Assembly (NCBI GenBank): GCA_027009095.1
Contig: JALVDG010000202.1
Coordinates: forward strand, 1-7,787
Length of the DNA stretch: 7,787 nucleotides
Source of the DNA: Thiotrichaceae bacterium
GTDB lineage: Bacteria; Pseudomonadota; Gammaproteobacteria; Thiotrichales; Thiotrichaceae
Reading direction: 5' to 3'
Shown here: piece by piece, positions 1 through 6,766 of the stretch
Position numbering within the stretch: position 1 is the stretch's first letter
Layout of the letters: each line of letters starts with the position of its first letter
Notes under the pieces: generated by a model
The model's database searches: none
Told to the model about the DNA's origin: nothing
Seen by the model: the letters and a program-made list of their open reading frames with translations, nothing else
Translations under genes and position numbers: made by a program

Positions 1-6
1 AATATT

Positions 7-1137
7 ATGAAAATTATGTTTACTAGCCTCGTCTTTTTGATACTTAGCGCATGCTCTTCGCATAATATTGTTTCCAAGTCATTCTCAGGTAATAGTAAAT
101 CTAAGCACCCTATTCGTGTTATTGCGCTTAAAAATACTAGCCCGCTACAAGCTATTATTCCAGAACTAGCGACACATAAAGCTGTTTTAGTAGGAGAAAG
201 CCATACTGATTACGGCAATCACTTAAATCAACTGGCTGTTATTAAAGGTCTTTATCCTTTATGGAAAAAAATGGCGATTGGTTTGGAGTTTATTCAACAG
301 CCTTATCAAAAAGCCCTTGATGATTATATTGCGGGGGATATTTCAGAACAGCAAATGCTACGCAAGACACAATGGTATGAGCGCTGGCGTTATGATTTTC
401 GTTTGTATCGCCCTATTTTTAATTATGCTAAACAAAAGAAAATACCACTGATAGCATTAAATACACCTCGTGAAATTACCAAGCGCATTACGAAGGTAGG
501 CATAAAAGGGCTAAATAAAGCAGAACGCGCTCAGCTACCCAATGTAATTGATTTATCTAATACGACTTATCGCAAACGTCTAAAAAAGGTATATAGTCAT
601 CACGCAAAAACTAATAGTAAAAAGTTTGAGCGTTTTTTTGAAGCGCAGGTAGCATGGGATGAGAGCATGGCTGCTAGAGCAGCCTCTTATCTCCGCTTGC
701 ATCCGGATCATCGTATCGTCATATTAGCAGGTAGTGGGCATATCATTAATCGCCACGGCATTCCTTCGCGCTTAGAACGTCGCATTGGGAGTAAAACAGC
801 GGTTGTGCTAAATAGTAACAATAAATCCCCTCATCCAGATCAGGGAGATTATTTACTTTTTTCTCCAGACGCTACACTGGCTAAAGCGGGTAAGATGGGG
901 ATATTTATGAAGGACAGTAAAAAGGGGGTTATGATTAGTCAGGTCGCTACAGATAGCGCAGGTGACAAAGCAGGCTTAAAAAAGTCTGATATTATTACTG
1001 CAATTAATACCCACCCCACCAACAGTATTCAAGACGTGAAAATTATCATGATGGATAAAAAGCCTAAAGAAAAAGTAACATTACACATACTTCGATCAGG
1101 CAAACAAAGACTAGAAAAAGAACTTAATTTGCAGTAA
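7..1137 (+). CDS. ChaN-like (haem-binding uptake family) lipoprotein with C-terminal PDZ domain
   Basis: The first 16 residues form a lipoprotein signal peptide: K2, a hydrophobic stretch, then lipobox L13-S-A-C16. Ser at the position after the Cys suggests outer-membrane sorting. Residues about 45-270 match the ChaN/Tiki-like fold by memory: G63-E64-S65-H66, the GLEF segment with E94, LNTPRE near 151-156, a conserved A-x-V-AWDESMA segment near 213-222, and GSGH at 242-245. ChaN of Campylobacter binds haem and is linked to iron uptake; some relatives in this superfamily are metalloproteases, so activity is open. Residues about 285-376 look like a PDZ domain, with the typical segment GVMISQV...AGLKKSDIITAIN, which makes the protein longer than a plain ChaN (under 300 residues). 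The start is fixed by the complete signal peptide, although only six bases lie upstream, so ribosome site and promoter are not visible. It ends 27 bp before sor and is probably cotranscribed with it. Confidence 0.85.
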   Translation: MKIMFTSLVFLILSACSSHNIVSKSFSGNSKSKHPIRVIALKNTSPLQAIIPELATHKAVLVGESHTDYGNHLNQLAVIKGLYPLWKKMAIGLEFIQQPYQKALDDYIAGDISEQQMLRKTQWYERWRYDFRLYRPIFNYAKQKKIPLIALNTPREITKRITKVGIKGLNKAERAQLPNVIDLSNTTYRKRLKKVYSHHAKTNSKKFERFFEAQVAWDESMAARAASYLRLHPDHRIVILAGSGHIINRHGIPSRLERRIGSKTAVVLNSNNKSPHPDQGDYLLFSPDATLAKAGKMGIFMKDSKKGVMISQVATDSAGDKAGLKKSDIITAINTHPTNSIQDVKIIMMDKKPKEKVTLHILRSGKQRLEKELNLQ

Positions 1138-1151
1138 AACAAGCCAAAACA

Positions 1152-1157
1152 AAGGAG
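1152..1157 (+). promoter_or_regulatory. Strong Shine-Dalgarno site for sor
   Basis: AAGGAG lies 7 bases before the ATG at 1165. It fixes the sor start and is the strongest ribosome site in the window. No separate promoter is evident in the 27-bp gap after the lipoprotein stop, which favours cotranscription. Confidence 0.8.
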
Positions 1158-1164
1158 CAAAATA

Positions 1165-2103
1165 ATGGATATAAAAAAACTATTTGATCAAGAGCCAACA
1201 TCACCACTCTATATTGCAGTTAATCGCGTATTAGTAAAAAATGATCCTAATCTAATGAGTATGATGAAACAGGCTAGCTCTAAAATGTGTTTAGCAACTT
1301 CGCTAACACCTGGTTTTAGAGGTTTTGATTTAATGAAGCAACTTGGAGCATGTCCAATGGGAATGCGCTGGGATGCCTCTAGCGATATGGGTGATCGTTT
1401 ATCACATATCTGGATTGATCAAATCACTTATTGGGATTCTTGGGAGGCACACGAAAACTTCCACGAGACATTTGAAGATGTTGTTGTAGACACCTGCGCC
1501 CGTTGCGGTGATGTTTTACTCGAAGGTCCAGAGGAACCTGTTTTCCGTGTTGTTGCCAGTAATCTACCTACTTTAGTTTCACTAAATCAATGGATGCAAA
1601 AACAAGCAGCGGGTGAATCGGAAAATTATTTTATCGACTCAGGCAAGACCGTTACGGTGATGGCAACTCATAAAGTTCGCCCTGGTAAAGAAGCAGAGTT
1701 TGAAGAAAATGAAATAAAAACCATGGAAATGTTAAAAGAAACAAATGGCATGGTTGGTTATCAAATTCTCAAACGCATTGGTCTTTCTACACTTGGTAGT
1801 GGTCATGCAACCGTTGCATCGATCATGGAAGACATGAAAGATAGCTCTGGTAGCAAACTGAAACGCACTGCCGAAGTCTGGGAAGGTTATACCATTCCCG
1901 CAGAATATCTTGTGATGGTTGAATGGGAAAGCATGTGCGCTGCACAAGGTGGAATGCCTCATGTGAATGTAAAACCTGAGCTACTCTTTACCCATGGTCC
2001 TGGTGTGTTAGACAATTGTTTACATATGCCAACCGTAAAAATTTCTGATTCAATGTTCCGCGAACAAACCTATCGTGATGTATTAAATGGCAATAAAAAA
2101 TAG
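1165..2103 (+). CDS. sor: Sulfur oxygenase/reductase (SOR)
   Basis: SOR is a cytoplasmic mononuclear non-haem iron enzyme, a 24-subunit hollow sphere in Acidianus ambivalens. It disproportionates elemental sulfur with O2 to sulfite, thiosulfate and sulfide without external electron donors. The 312 residues align with the A. ambivalens protein (about 308, recalled from memory) over most of their length. Catalytic residues are all present: C42 (= Cys31, the persulfide cysteine), H96 and H100 in a HxxxH motif (= iron ligands His86/His90), E124 in GPEEP (= Glu114), and C111/C114 (= Cys101/Cys104). Other matches are HPGF-like TPGF at 48-51, PGKEAEFE at 173-180 and the TLEML-like TMEML at 186-190. 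The N-terminus is about 11 residues longer than the archaeal form. The start is set by the strong AAGGAG. The gene follows the lipoprotein by 27 bp and is followed directly by a 122-bp palindrome. Family identity is near certain; turnover and regulation are not shown by sequence. Confidence 0.95.
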   Translation: MDIKKLFDQEPTSPLYIAVNRVLVKNDPNLMSMMKQASSKMCLATSLTPGFRGFDLMKQLGACPMGMRWDASSDMGDRLSHIWIDQITYWDSWEAHENFHETFEDVVVDTCARCGDVLLEGPEEPVFRVVASNLPTLVSLNQWMQKQAAGESENYFIDSGKTVTVMATHKVRPGKEAEFEENEIKTMEMLKETNGMVGYQILKRIGLSTLGSGHATVASIMEDMKDSSGSKLKRTAEVWEGYTIPAEYLVMVEWESMCAAQGGMPHVNVKPELLFTHGPGVLDNCLHMPTVKISDSMFREQTYRDVLNGNKK

Positions 2104-2225
2104 CTAACTACTCATCTTGCACTCTATTTTGCTCGATTTCTATGTTAAAAATGTGCGTTTATACTGATAAACCCCGCTCTTTTACCTTGAACTCGAACAA
2201 AATAGAGCACAAACTGAGCTGTTAC
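2104..2225. repeat. 122-bp palindromic repeat element, copy 1 (MITE-like / long hairpin)
   Basis: This element starts on the base after the sor stop codon and ends at GTTAC. It matches the copy at 5877-5998 at 103 of 122 positions without gaps (84%), with the similarity stopping sharply at both ends. It is an imperfect palindrome: folding the 61-base halves on each other gives 43 of 61 matches, centred exactly between 2164 and 2165, where GTTTAT-ACTG-ATAAAC forms the tip of a stem with a four-base loop. The best arm is CTCTATTTTG at 2122-2131 opposite CAAAATAGAG at 2198-2207. There is no open reading frame worth noting and no clear target-site duplication. It could be a miniature inverted-repeat transposable element, or an intergenic hairpin that acts as a 3' end or stabiliser for sor mRNA. 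Confidence 0.85.
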
Positions 2226-2240
2226 TGATTATACTAAGTA

Positions 2241-2267
2241 GTTACAAAAATAGATTGCCAGTATAAT
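2241..2267 (+). promoter_or_regulatory. Candidate sigma-70 promoter for dnaE
   Basis: A perfect TATAAT at 2262-2267 is preceded by GTTACA at 2241-2246 (4 of 6 matches to the -35 consensus) with a short 15-bp spacer; a 17-bp spacer gives a poorer -35. It would start transcription about 30 bases before the dnaE ATG. It lies just right of the palindromic element, so dnaE probably has its own promoter independent of sor. In such AT-rich DNA a chance TATAAT is possible. Confidence 0.45.
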
Positions 2268-2304
2268 TCAACGGTCACTTTCCCCTTCTGAGAATCTCCT
2301 TTCC

Positions 2305-5300
2305 ATGAGTTTCGTACACCTACGTTTACATTCTGAATACTCTCTTGTTGATAGCACAATTCGTATTAAACAGCTTATTCCTGCGGTGGCAGAAGGTGGT
2401 ATGCCTGCGGTTGCGATAACCGATCAGCATAATATGTTTTGTTTGGTTAAATTTTATCGTGCGGCAATAGCACAGGGTTTAAAACCTATTTTTGGGGTAG
2501 ATGTTTTAGTGCAAGATGAGGCGGATGAGGAGCTTAATTATCATCTTATCCTATTATGCCTGAATAATACGGGCTATAAAAATGTTACCAAACTCATTTC
2601 TCGTGCTTATCAAGAAGGACAAAAGCTAGGCATTCCTTTAGTACAAAAACATTGGGTGGAAGAAGTTAATGAGGGGGTTATTGCCTTATCAGGCGGGCGT
2701 GATGGTGATATCGGTTACGCTTTATTAGCAGGTAATAAAGAAGAAGCGACTAAACGTGCGCAATATTGGAGTAAGGTATTCCCTGATCGTTTTTATATCG
2801 AACTACAACGCACAGGGCGAGAGAATGAAGAAAGCTACTTACATGATGCCGTTGATTTAGCACTTGCAAATGACTTGCCTGTTGTAGCTACCAATGACCC
2901 ACGCTTTATCACAGCGGATGGTTTTGACTCACACGAAGCACGTGTGTGTATTCACGATGGCTATACTTTAGACGATAAAACACGTATAAAAAAGTATTCT
3001 CCCCAGCAGTATTTACGTTCTGCCCAAGAAATGATTGAATTATTCAAGGATATTCCTGCTGCAATTGAAAATACTTTAGAGATTGCCAAACGCTGCAATA
3101 CCACATTGACATTGGGCAAAAACTATCTGCCTGAATTTCCTATTCCAAAGGGAATGACCGAGGCTGAATACTTTTGCAAAGTCTCTAAAGAGGGATTAGA
3201 AGAACGTCTAAAGGAAATGTTTGACGTCGAGGCAGATGACTTTGCTGAAATACGCAAACCTTTTGATGAACGTCTGAAAGTAGAACTAGATGTTATCAAT
3301 AGAATGGGCTTTCCTGGTTATTTTTTAATTGTTGCCGATTTTATCCAGTGGGCAAAAGATGAAGATATTCCTGTTGGTCCCGGACGTGGCTCAGGTGCGG
3401 GATCGCTAGTTGCTTTTGCTTTAAAAATCACTGATATAGAACCGCTAAAATACGATCTGTTATTTGAGCGTTTTCTTAATCCTGAGCGTATCTCCATGCC
3501 TGATTTCGATATTGATTTCTGTATGGATAAACGTGATTTGGTGATTGATTATGTAGCAAGAACCTATGGTCGTGATAAAGTATCGCAGATTATCACTTAC
3601 GGTTCGATGGCAGCAAAGGCGGTGGTGCGCGATGTGGGACGCATCCTCTCTCAACCTTATGGTTTTGTAGATCGTATTGCTAAGCTCATCCCTTTTGAAA
3701 TGAAAATGACGCTGACTAAAGCGTTAGAGGAATCACCTGATTTAAAAGATTTATATGATAAAGATGAGGATGTTAAAGAACTAATCGACCTTGCTTTATC
3801 CCTCGAAGGACTCACACGAAATGTGGGAAAACATGCAGGTGGAGTGCTTATATCACCGTCCACATTGGTTGATTTTACACCGCTTTATTGTGAAGAAGGC
3901 GGTAGCAGCGTGGTTTCGCAATTTGATAAGGATGATGTAGAGGCGGTTGGCTTAGTTAAATTCGACTTTCTTGGCTTGCGTAATCTCACCATTATTGATT
4001 GGGCGGTGAAGACGGTTAATAAATTACGTGATGAAAAAGGCGAAGAGCCGCTCGATATTAGTAAAATACCACTAGATGACCCTGCTGCATTTGAGTTACT
4101 TTGTGCCGCAAAAACGACGGCTGTTTTCCAGCTAGAGTCACGTGGTATGAAGGAGCTAATCCAACGCCTTCACCCCGATGTATTCGAAGATATTATCGCG
4201 CTAGTTGCTCTGTATCGTCCAGGACCTTTGCAATCAGGCATGGTAGATGATTTTGTCAACCGTAAAAAAGGTTTGGCAGAAATTGAGTATCCTCATCCTG
4301 CTTTAGAAAAAATCCTAGAACCTACTTACGGCGTTATTGTATATCAAGAACAGGTCATGCAAATTGCACAGGTACTTGCAGGTTATTCTCTTGGTGGTGC
4401 AGATATGTTGCGTCGTGCAATGGGCAAAAAGAAAGCAGAGGAGATGGATAAACAGCGCGCCATTTTTATGGAAGGTGCGCTGAAAAATAATGTCGAAGAA
4501 AAAAATGCTACCGAAATTTTTGACTTAATGGCGTTATTTGCAGAGTACGGTTTCAATAAATCGCACTCCGCAGCCTATGCTTTAGTGTCTTATCAAACAA
4601 TCTGGTTAAAAGCGCATTATCCAGCCGCCTTTATGGCAGCGGTACTTTCTGCTGATATGGATAATACAGAAAAGGTGGTGACATTTATCGATGATTGTCG
4701 CCAAATGGGTTTAGATGTTATCCCACCTGATGTCAACCGTTCGCAATATCGTTTTTCAACTGAACATGAGGGTAATGTGGTGTTTGGTTTGGGGGCAATT
4801 AAAGGTGCGGGTGAAAGTGCTTTAAGCATTATTTTAGAAGAGCGTGAAAACAATGGAAAATATAAATCATTAACTGATTTGTGTCAGCGTGTCACTTCCA
4901 GCAAGGTAACAAAGCGTGTTTTAGAAACCCTAATTAAAGCGGGTGGCTTCGATAGTTTAGGCAAAAATCGTCGTAGTTTATTAAAACACCTGCCCGAAAT
5001 ACTCCGTATGGCGAGTCAAAATCATCAAGCAATGCAAGTGGGACAAAATGATTTATTTGGTGGTTCAATGGCAGTTGAGGAAGATGAAAAAATTACTCCA
5101 ACTTTAGAAGAGTGGCCTGAACGAGAACGTTTATTACTAGAAAAAAATGCTTTAGGTCTCTATTTAACGGGTCATCCCATTAATGAGTATGAGGATGAAA
5201 TAAAACAACTACGCACCCATAAGCTATCTGATTTGGCAGACGATGACGGTACACAAAAATATCAAAAAGTACCTGTCATATTGGCAGGTTTAGTTTCTGC

Positions 5301-5772
5301 TATTCGCACACAAAATACCGAAAAAGGCAAACGAGCATTTGTACAACTTGATGATAGAACAGCTTATTACGAGGTTTTCATTTTTAGTAATATTTATGAA
5401 GAATATCAACATCTTATAAAAAAAGAAGAACTATTAATTATTGAAGGCACCCTTAATACCGATTTTTCAGGCAATATGCGCCTGCGTATTAATGTGTTAC
5501 ATGATATTGCCAGTGCTAGACAAACCTTTGCGCGTCGACTACAGTTATCGATTAAACAAGCTCAAACAGACAATAGATTGGCTGACAAGCTCGCTCAGCT
5601 CCTAACTAAGCATCAAGAGCAATCCAGCTGTCCTGTGCTGATTAATTATGAAACTGATCATGCAACTGCACAAATACGTTTAGGTAAAGACTTTAATGCA
5701 CCATTAGATGATGAGTCACTCAAGGCATTACGCAAGGAGTTAGGGAAAGGAGCGGTAAAGGTAACTTATTGA
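2305..5772 (+). CDS. dnaE: DNA polymerase III subunit alpha
   Basis: This is the catalytic subunit of the replicative polymerase; at 1155 residues it is full length (E. coli DnaE is 1160). An N-terminal PHP domain covers about 1-275; its metal-site motifs look partly degenerate (TDQHN at 39-43, where active PHP domains usually have TDHGN), as in E. coli, so proofreading would need a separate epsilon subunit. The polymerase core has the glycine-rich loop VGPGRGSGAGS at 357-367 and the catalytic acids D400 and D402 in PDFDIDF plus D554 in KFDFLG (= E. coli D401, D403, D555). The fingers contain GADMLRRAMGKKK at 698-710 and NKSHSAAYALVSYQT at 751-765. A helix-hairpin-helix region follows at about 820-890, then a beta-clamp-binding motif Q914-N-D-L-F918, an OB fold at about 987-1065 and a C-terminal tau-binding region. 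The usual lpxB-rnhB-dnaE-accA neighbours are absent here. The ATG has no clear Shine-Dalgarno, but the N-terminus FVHLRLHSEYS matches the family. Confidence 0.98.
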   Translation: MSFVHLRLHSEYSLVDSTIRIKQLIPAVAEGGMPAVAITDQHNMFCLVKFYRAAIAQGLKPIFGVDVLVQDEADEELNYHLILLCLNNTGYKNVTKLISRAYQEGQKLGIPLVQKHWVEEVNEGVIALSGGRDGDIGYALLAGNKEEATKRAQYWSKVFPDRFYIELQRTGRENEESYLHDAVDLALANDLPVVATNDPRFITADGFDSHEARVCIHDGYTLDDKTRIKKYSPQQYLRSAQEMIELFKDIPAAIENTLEIAKRCNTTLTLGKNYLPEFPIPKGMTEAEYFCKVSKEGLEERLKEMFDVEADDFAEIRKPFDERLKVELDVINRMGFPGYFLIVADFIQWAKDEDIPVGPGRGSGAGSLVAFALKITDIEPLKYDLLFERFLNPERISMPDFDIDFCMDKRDLVIDYVARTYGRDKVSQIITYGSMAAKAVVRDVGRILSQPYGFVDRIAKLIPFEMKMTLTKALEESPDLKDLYDKDEDVKELIDLALSLEGLTRNVGKHAGGVLISPSTLVDFTPLYCEEGGSSVVSQFDKDDVEAVGLVKFDFLGLRNLTIIDWAVKTVNKLRDEKGEEPLDISKIPLDDPAAFELLCAAKTTAVFQLESRGMKELIQRLHPDVFEDIIALVALYRPGPLQSGMVDDFVNRKKGLAEIEYPHPALEKILEPTYGVIVYQEQVMQIAQVLAGYSLGGADMLRRAMGKKKAEEMDKQRAIFMEGALKNNVEEKNATEIFDLMALFAEYGFNKSHSAAYALVSYQTIWLKAHYPAAFMAAVLSADMDNTEKVVTFIDDCRQMGLDVIPPDVNRSQYRFSTEHEGNVVFGLGAIKGAGESALSIILEERENNGKYKSLTDLCQRVTSSKVTKRVLETLIKAGGFDSLGKNRRSLLKHLPEILRMASQNHQAMQVGQNDLFGGSMAVEEDEKITPTLEEWPERERLLLEKNALGLYLTGHPINEYEDEIKQLRTHKLSDLADDDGTQKYQKVPVILAGLVSAIRTQNTEKGKRAFVQLDDRTAYYEVFIFSNIYEEYQHLIKKEELLIIEGTLNTDFSGNMRLRINVLHDIASARQTFARRLQLSIKQAQTDNRLADKLAQLLTKHQEQSSCPVLINYETDHATAQIRLGKDFNAPLDDESLKALRKELGKGAVKVTY

Positions 5773-5821
5773 TATTTCTTATTAAAAACTAATATTACCA
5801 GCCACTCTTTAGAATATCAAT
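5768..5821. repeat. Inverted repeat overlapping the dnaE stop codon
   Basis: ATTGATATT at 5768-5776, which contains the TGA stop, is the exact reverse complement of AATATCAAT at 5813-5821, with 36 bases between. The stem is AT-rich and no T-run follows, so it is not a convincing rho-independent terminator. It may be chance in AT-rich DNA. Confidence 0.3.
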
Positions 5822-5876
5822 GATCTAAAATAAAAGTTCTTAGTAAATGCCTATGCTTAAGTTTTCCCATATTTTT

Positions 5877-5998
5877 GTAACGACTCAGCTTGCACTCTAT
5901 TTTGCCCGATTTCTACGTTAAAAGTGCTCATTTATGCTTATAAACTCTGCCCTTTTATCTTGAAGTCGAACCAAATAGAGCACAATCTGAGCAGTTAC
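5877..5998. repeat. 122-bp palindromic repeat element, copy 2 (MITE-like / long hairpin)
   Basis: This is the second copy of the element that follows sor, in the same orientation, exactly 122 bases long and 84% identical without gaps. Its ends are GTAAC and GTTAC, perfect inverted repeats. The outer 39 bases of each arm match their partner at 29 positions; the CTCTATTT block at 5895-5902 faces AAATAGAG at 5973-5980. The centre TTTAT-GCTT-ATAAA at 5931-5944 sits exactly at the midpoint, as in copy 1. It lies 104 bp after the dnaE stop and 36 bp before dsbB. Together the copies bracket dnaE as direct repeats. No target-site duplication is evident. Confidence 0.85.
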
Positions 5999-6023
5999 GT
6001 TATAAGATGCTTATGCTAAAACT

Positions 6024-6028
6024 GAGGG
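6024..6028 (+). promoter_or_regulatory. Shine-Dalgarno site for dsbB
   Basis: GAGGG lies 6 bases before the ATG at 6035 and supports that start. A -10-like TATAAG at 6001-6006 lies between the palindromic element and the gene, but no good -35 accompanies it, so the promoter is unresolved. Confidence 0.6.
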
Positions 6029-6034
6029 AAAATA

Positions 6035-6550
6035 ATGAATAGAAATAATATATTACAACACTGGATACAAGCTAAATCATTCTGGATTGCATTGATTATA
6101 CTGAGTTTGTCAATGAACGGTCTCGCCTTGTTTTTTCAATACGTGCTAGAAGAACCACCCTGTATTCTTTGCATTCACTTTCGACTGCTCTTTGTGCTGA
6201 TAACATTTTTTGCCATTATTGGCTTGTTAGTACGCAAGAACAAAGCACTGAGAATAATTGCCCTAACAGGCATACTAGGTGCATTTACCTTTATGACAGA
6301 GCGTGCCTATCAAACCTTAGGAACAGAAAAAGGCTTTGTCTCAGGAGAATGTAGCGCAATACTCAATTTCCCCGACTGGATAGCCGTCGATAGATGGATT
6401 CCTTGGCTATTTCAACCGATGACATCCTGCGGTAGAACACCCGAATTATTCTTTGGCATCACCATGGCAGAAGCTTTAATGGCATTTACCATTGTTATGA
6501 CGCTATTGATGGCTTGGTCACTACTTGCTGCCATTCGAGATAAGTCATAA
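6035..6550 (+). CDS. dsbB: Disulfide bond formation protein B (DsbB)
   Basis: DsbB is an inner-membrane quinone reductase that reoxidises the periplasmic dithiol oxidase DsbA and passes the electrons to ubiquinone or menaquinone. The 171 residues (E. coli 176) show four hydrophobic segments at about 15-36, 50-66, 73-88 and 142-166. The first periplasmic loop holds the redox pair C43-I-L-C46 (= E. coli C41/C44), followed by R50, which matches the quinone-site Arg48. The second loop holds C106 and C132 (= C104/C130), the pair that exchanges with DsbA. All four essential cysteines and the arginine are therefore present. It stands alone: dsbA is not next to it in this window, which is usual. It is about 260 bp from dnaE with the palindromic element in between, so it is probably transcribed separately. 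Base composition resembles its neighbours. Confidence 0.96.
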   Translation: MNRNNILQHWIQAKSFWIALIILSLSMNGLALFFQYVLEEPPCILCIHFRLLFVLITFFAIIGLLVRKNKALRIIALTGILGAFTFMTERAYQTLGTEKGFVSGECSAILNFPDWIAVDRWIPWLFQPMTSCGRTPELFFGITMAEALMAFTIVMTLLMAWSLLAAIRDKS

Positions 6551-6766
6551 TTTAACAATGAATATTGTCCTGATTTCTAATGGTATGCTCGTAATATTTT
6601 TTTTGCCAAATAGGTTTATATCCCTCATTTATGCGGCTTTTTGATTATGTGAGGTGTTGGTAGTAATGAGGTTCACAATGTCTTGAAAAATATTATTTGA
6701 TTTGGCGGATAATACAAGGATATTGCTTGGCAATTTCAGGGCGAATCATGAGATGAAAATGATCTC
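6551..6766. other. Intergenic stretch between convergent dsbB and yrfG, no gene seen
   Basis: This 216-bp stretch lies between the 3' ends of dsbB and yrfG. A run of eight T at 6597-6604 follows a weak AATATT/AATATT pairing (6561-6566 with 6593-6598) and might help end dsbB transcripts. A small perfect hairpin ATTGC-TTG-GCAAT at 6722-6734 lies about 33 bp past the yrfG stop but lacks a T-run on the minus strand. Neither is a convincing terminator. A 28-codon reading frame at 6558-6644 has no ribosome site. It contains no copy of the 122-bp repeat. Confidence 0.5.

Noticed and set aside
1732..1962. Minus-strand 76-codon open frame inside sor
   Set aside because: It lies wholly within the well-supported SOR gene on the opposite strand, and its translation resembles no family I know.
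2104..2225. CRISPR or tRNA origin for the repeated 122-bp element
   Set aside because: There are only two dispersed copies about 3.8 kb apart with no spacer array, and no cloverleaf arms or anticodon loop can be drawn.
3460..3863. Two minus-strand open frames (3460-3654, 3657-3863) inside dnaE
   Set aside because: They are antisense shadows of the conserved polymerase core.
4617..4853. Minus-strand 78-codon open frame inside dnaE
   Set aside because: It is an antisense shadow of dnaE with no supporting ribosome site or recognisable product.
6169..6354. Plus-strand 61-codon open frame inside dsbB
   Set aside because: It is an out-of-frame overlap with dsbB, whose four cysteines and membrane segments are clear.
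6558..6644. 28-codon hydrophobic reading frame after dsbB
   Set aside because: It could be a small membrane protein, but there is no Shine-Dalgarno and it includes an eight-T run; AT-rich noncoding DNA often gives such frames.
6683..6713. TTGAAA / GATAAT promoter-like pair on the plus strand
   Set aside because: The spacer is 19 bp and it would drive transcription into the 3' end of yrfG in antisense; no plus-strand gene follows until nudE.
6722..6734. ATTGC-TTG-GCAAT hairpin past the yrfG stop as a terminator
   Set aside because: The stem is only five pairs and no T-run follows on the minus strand.
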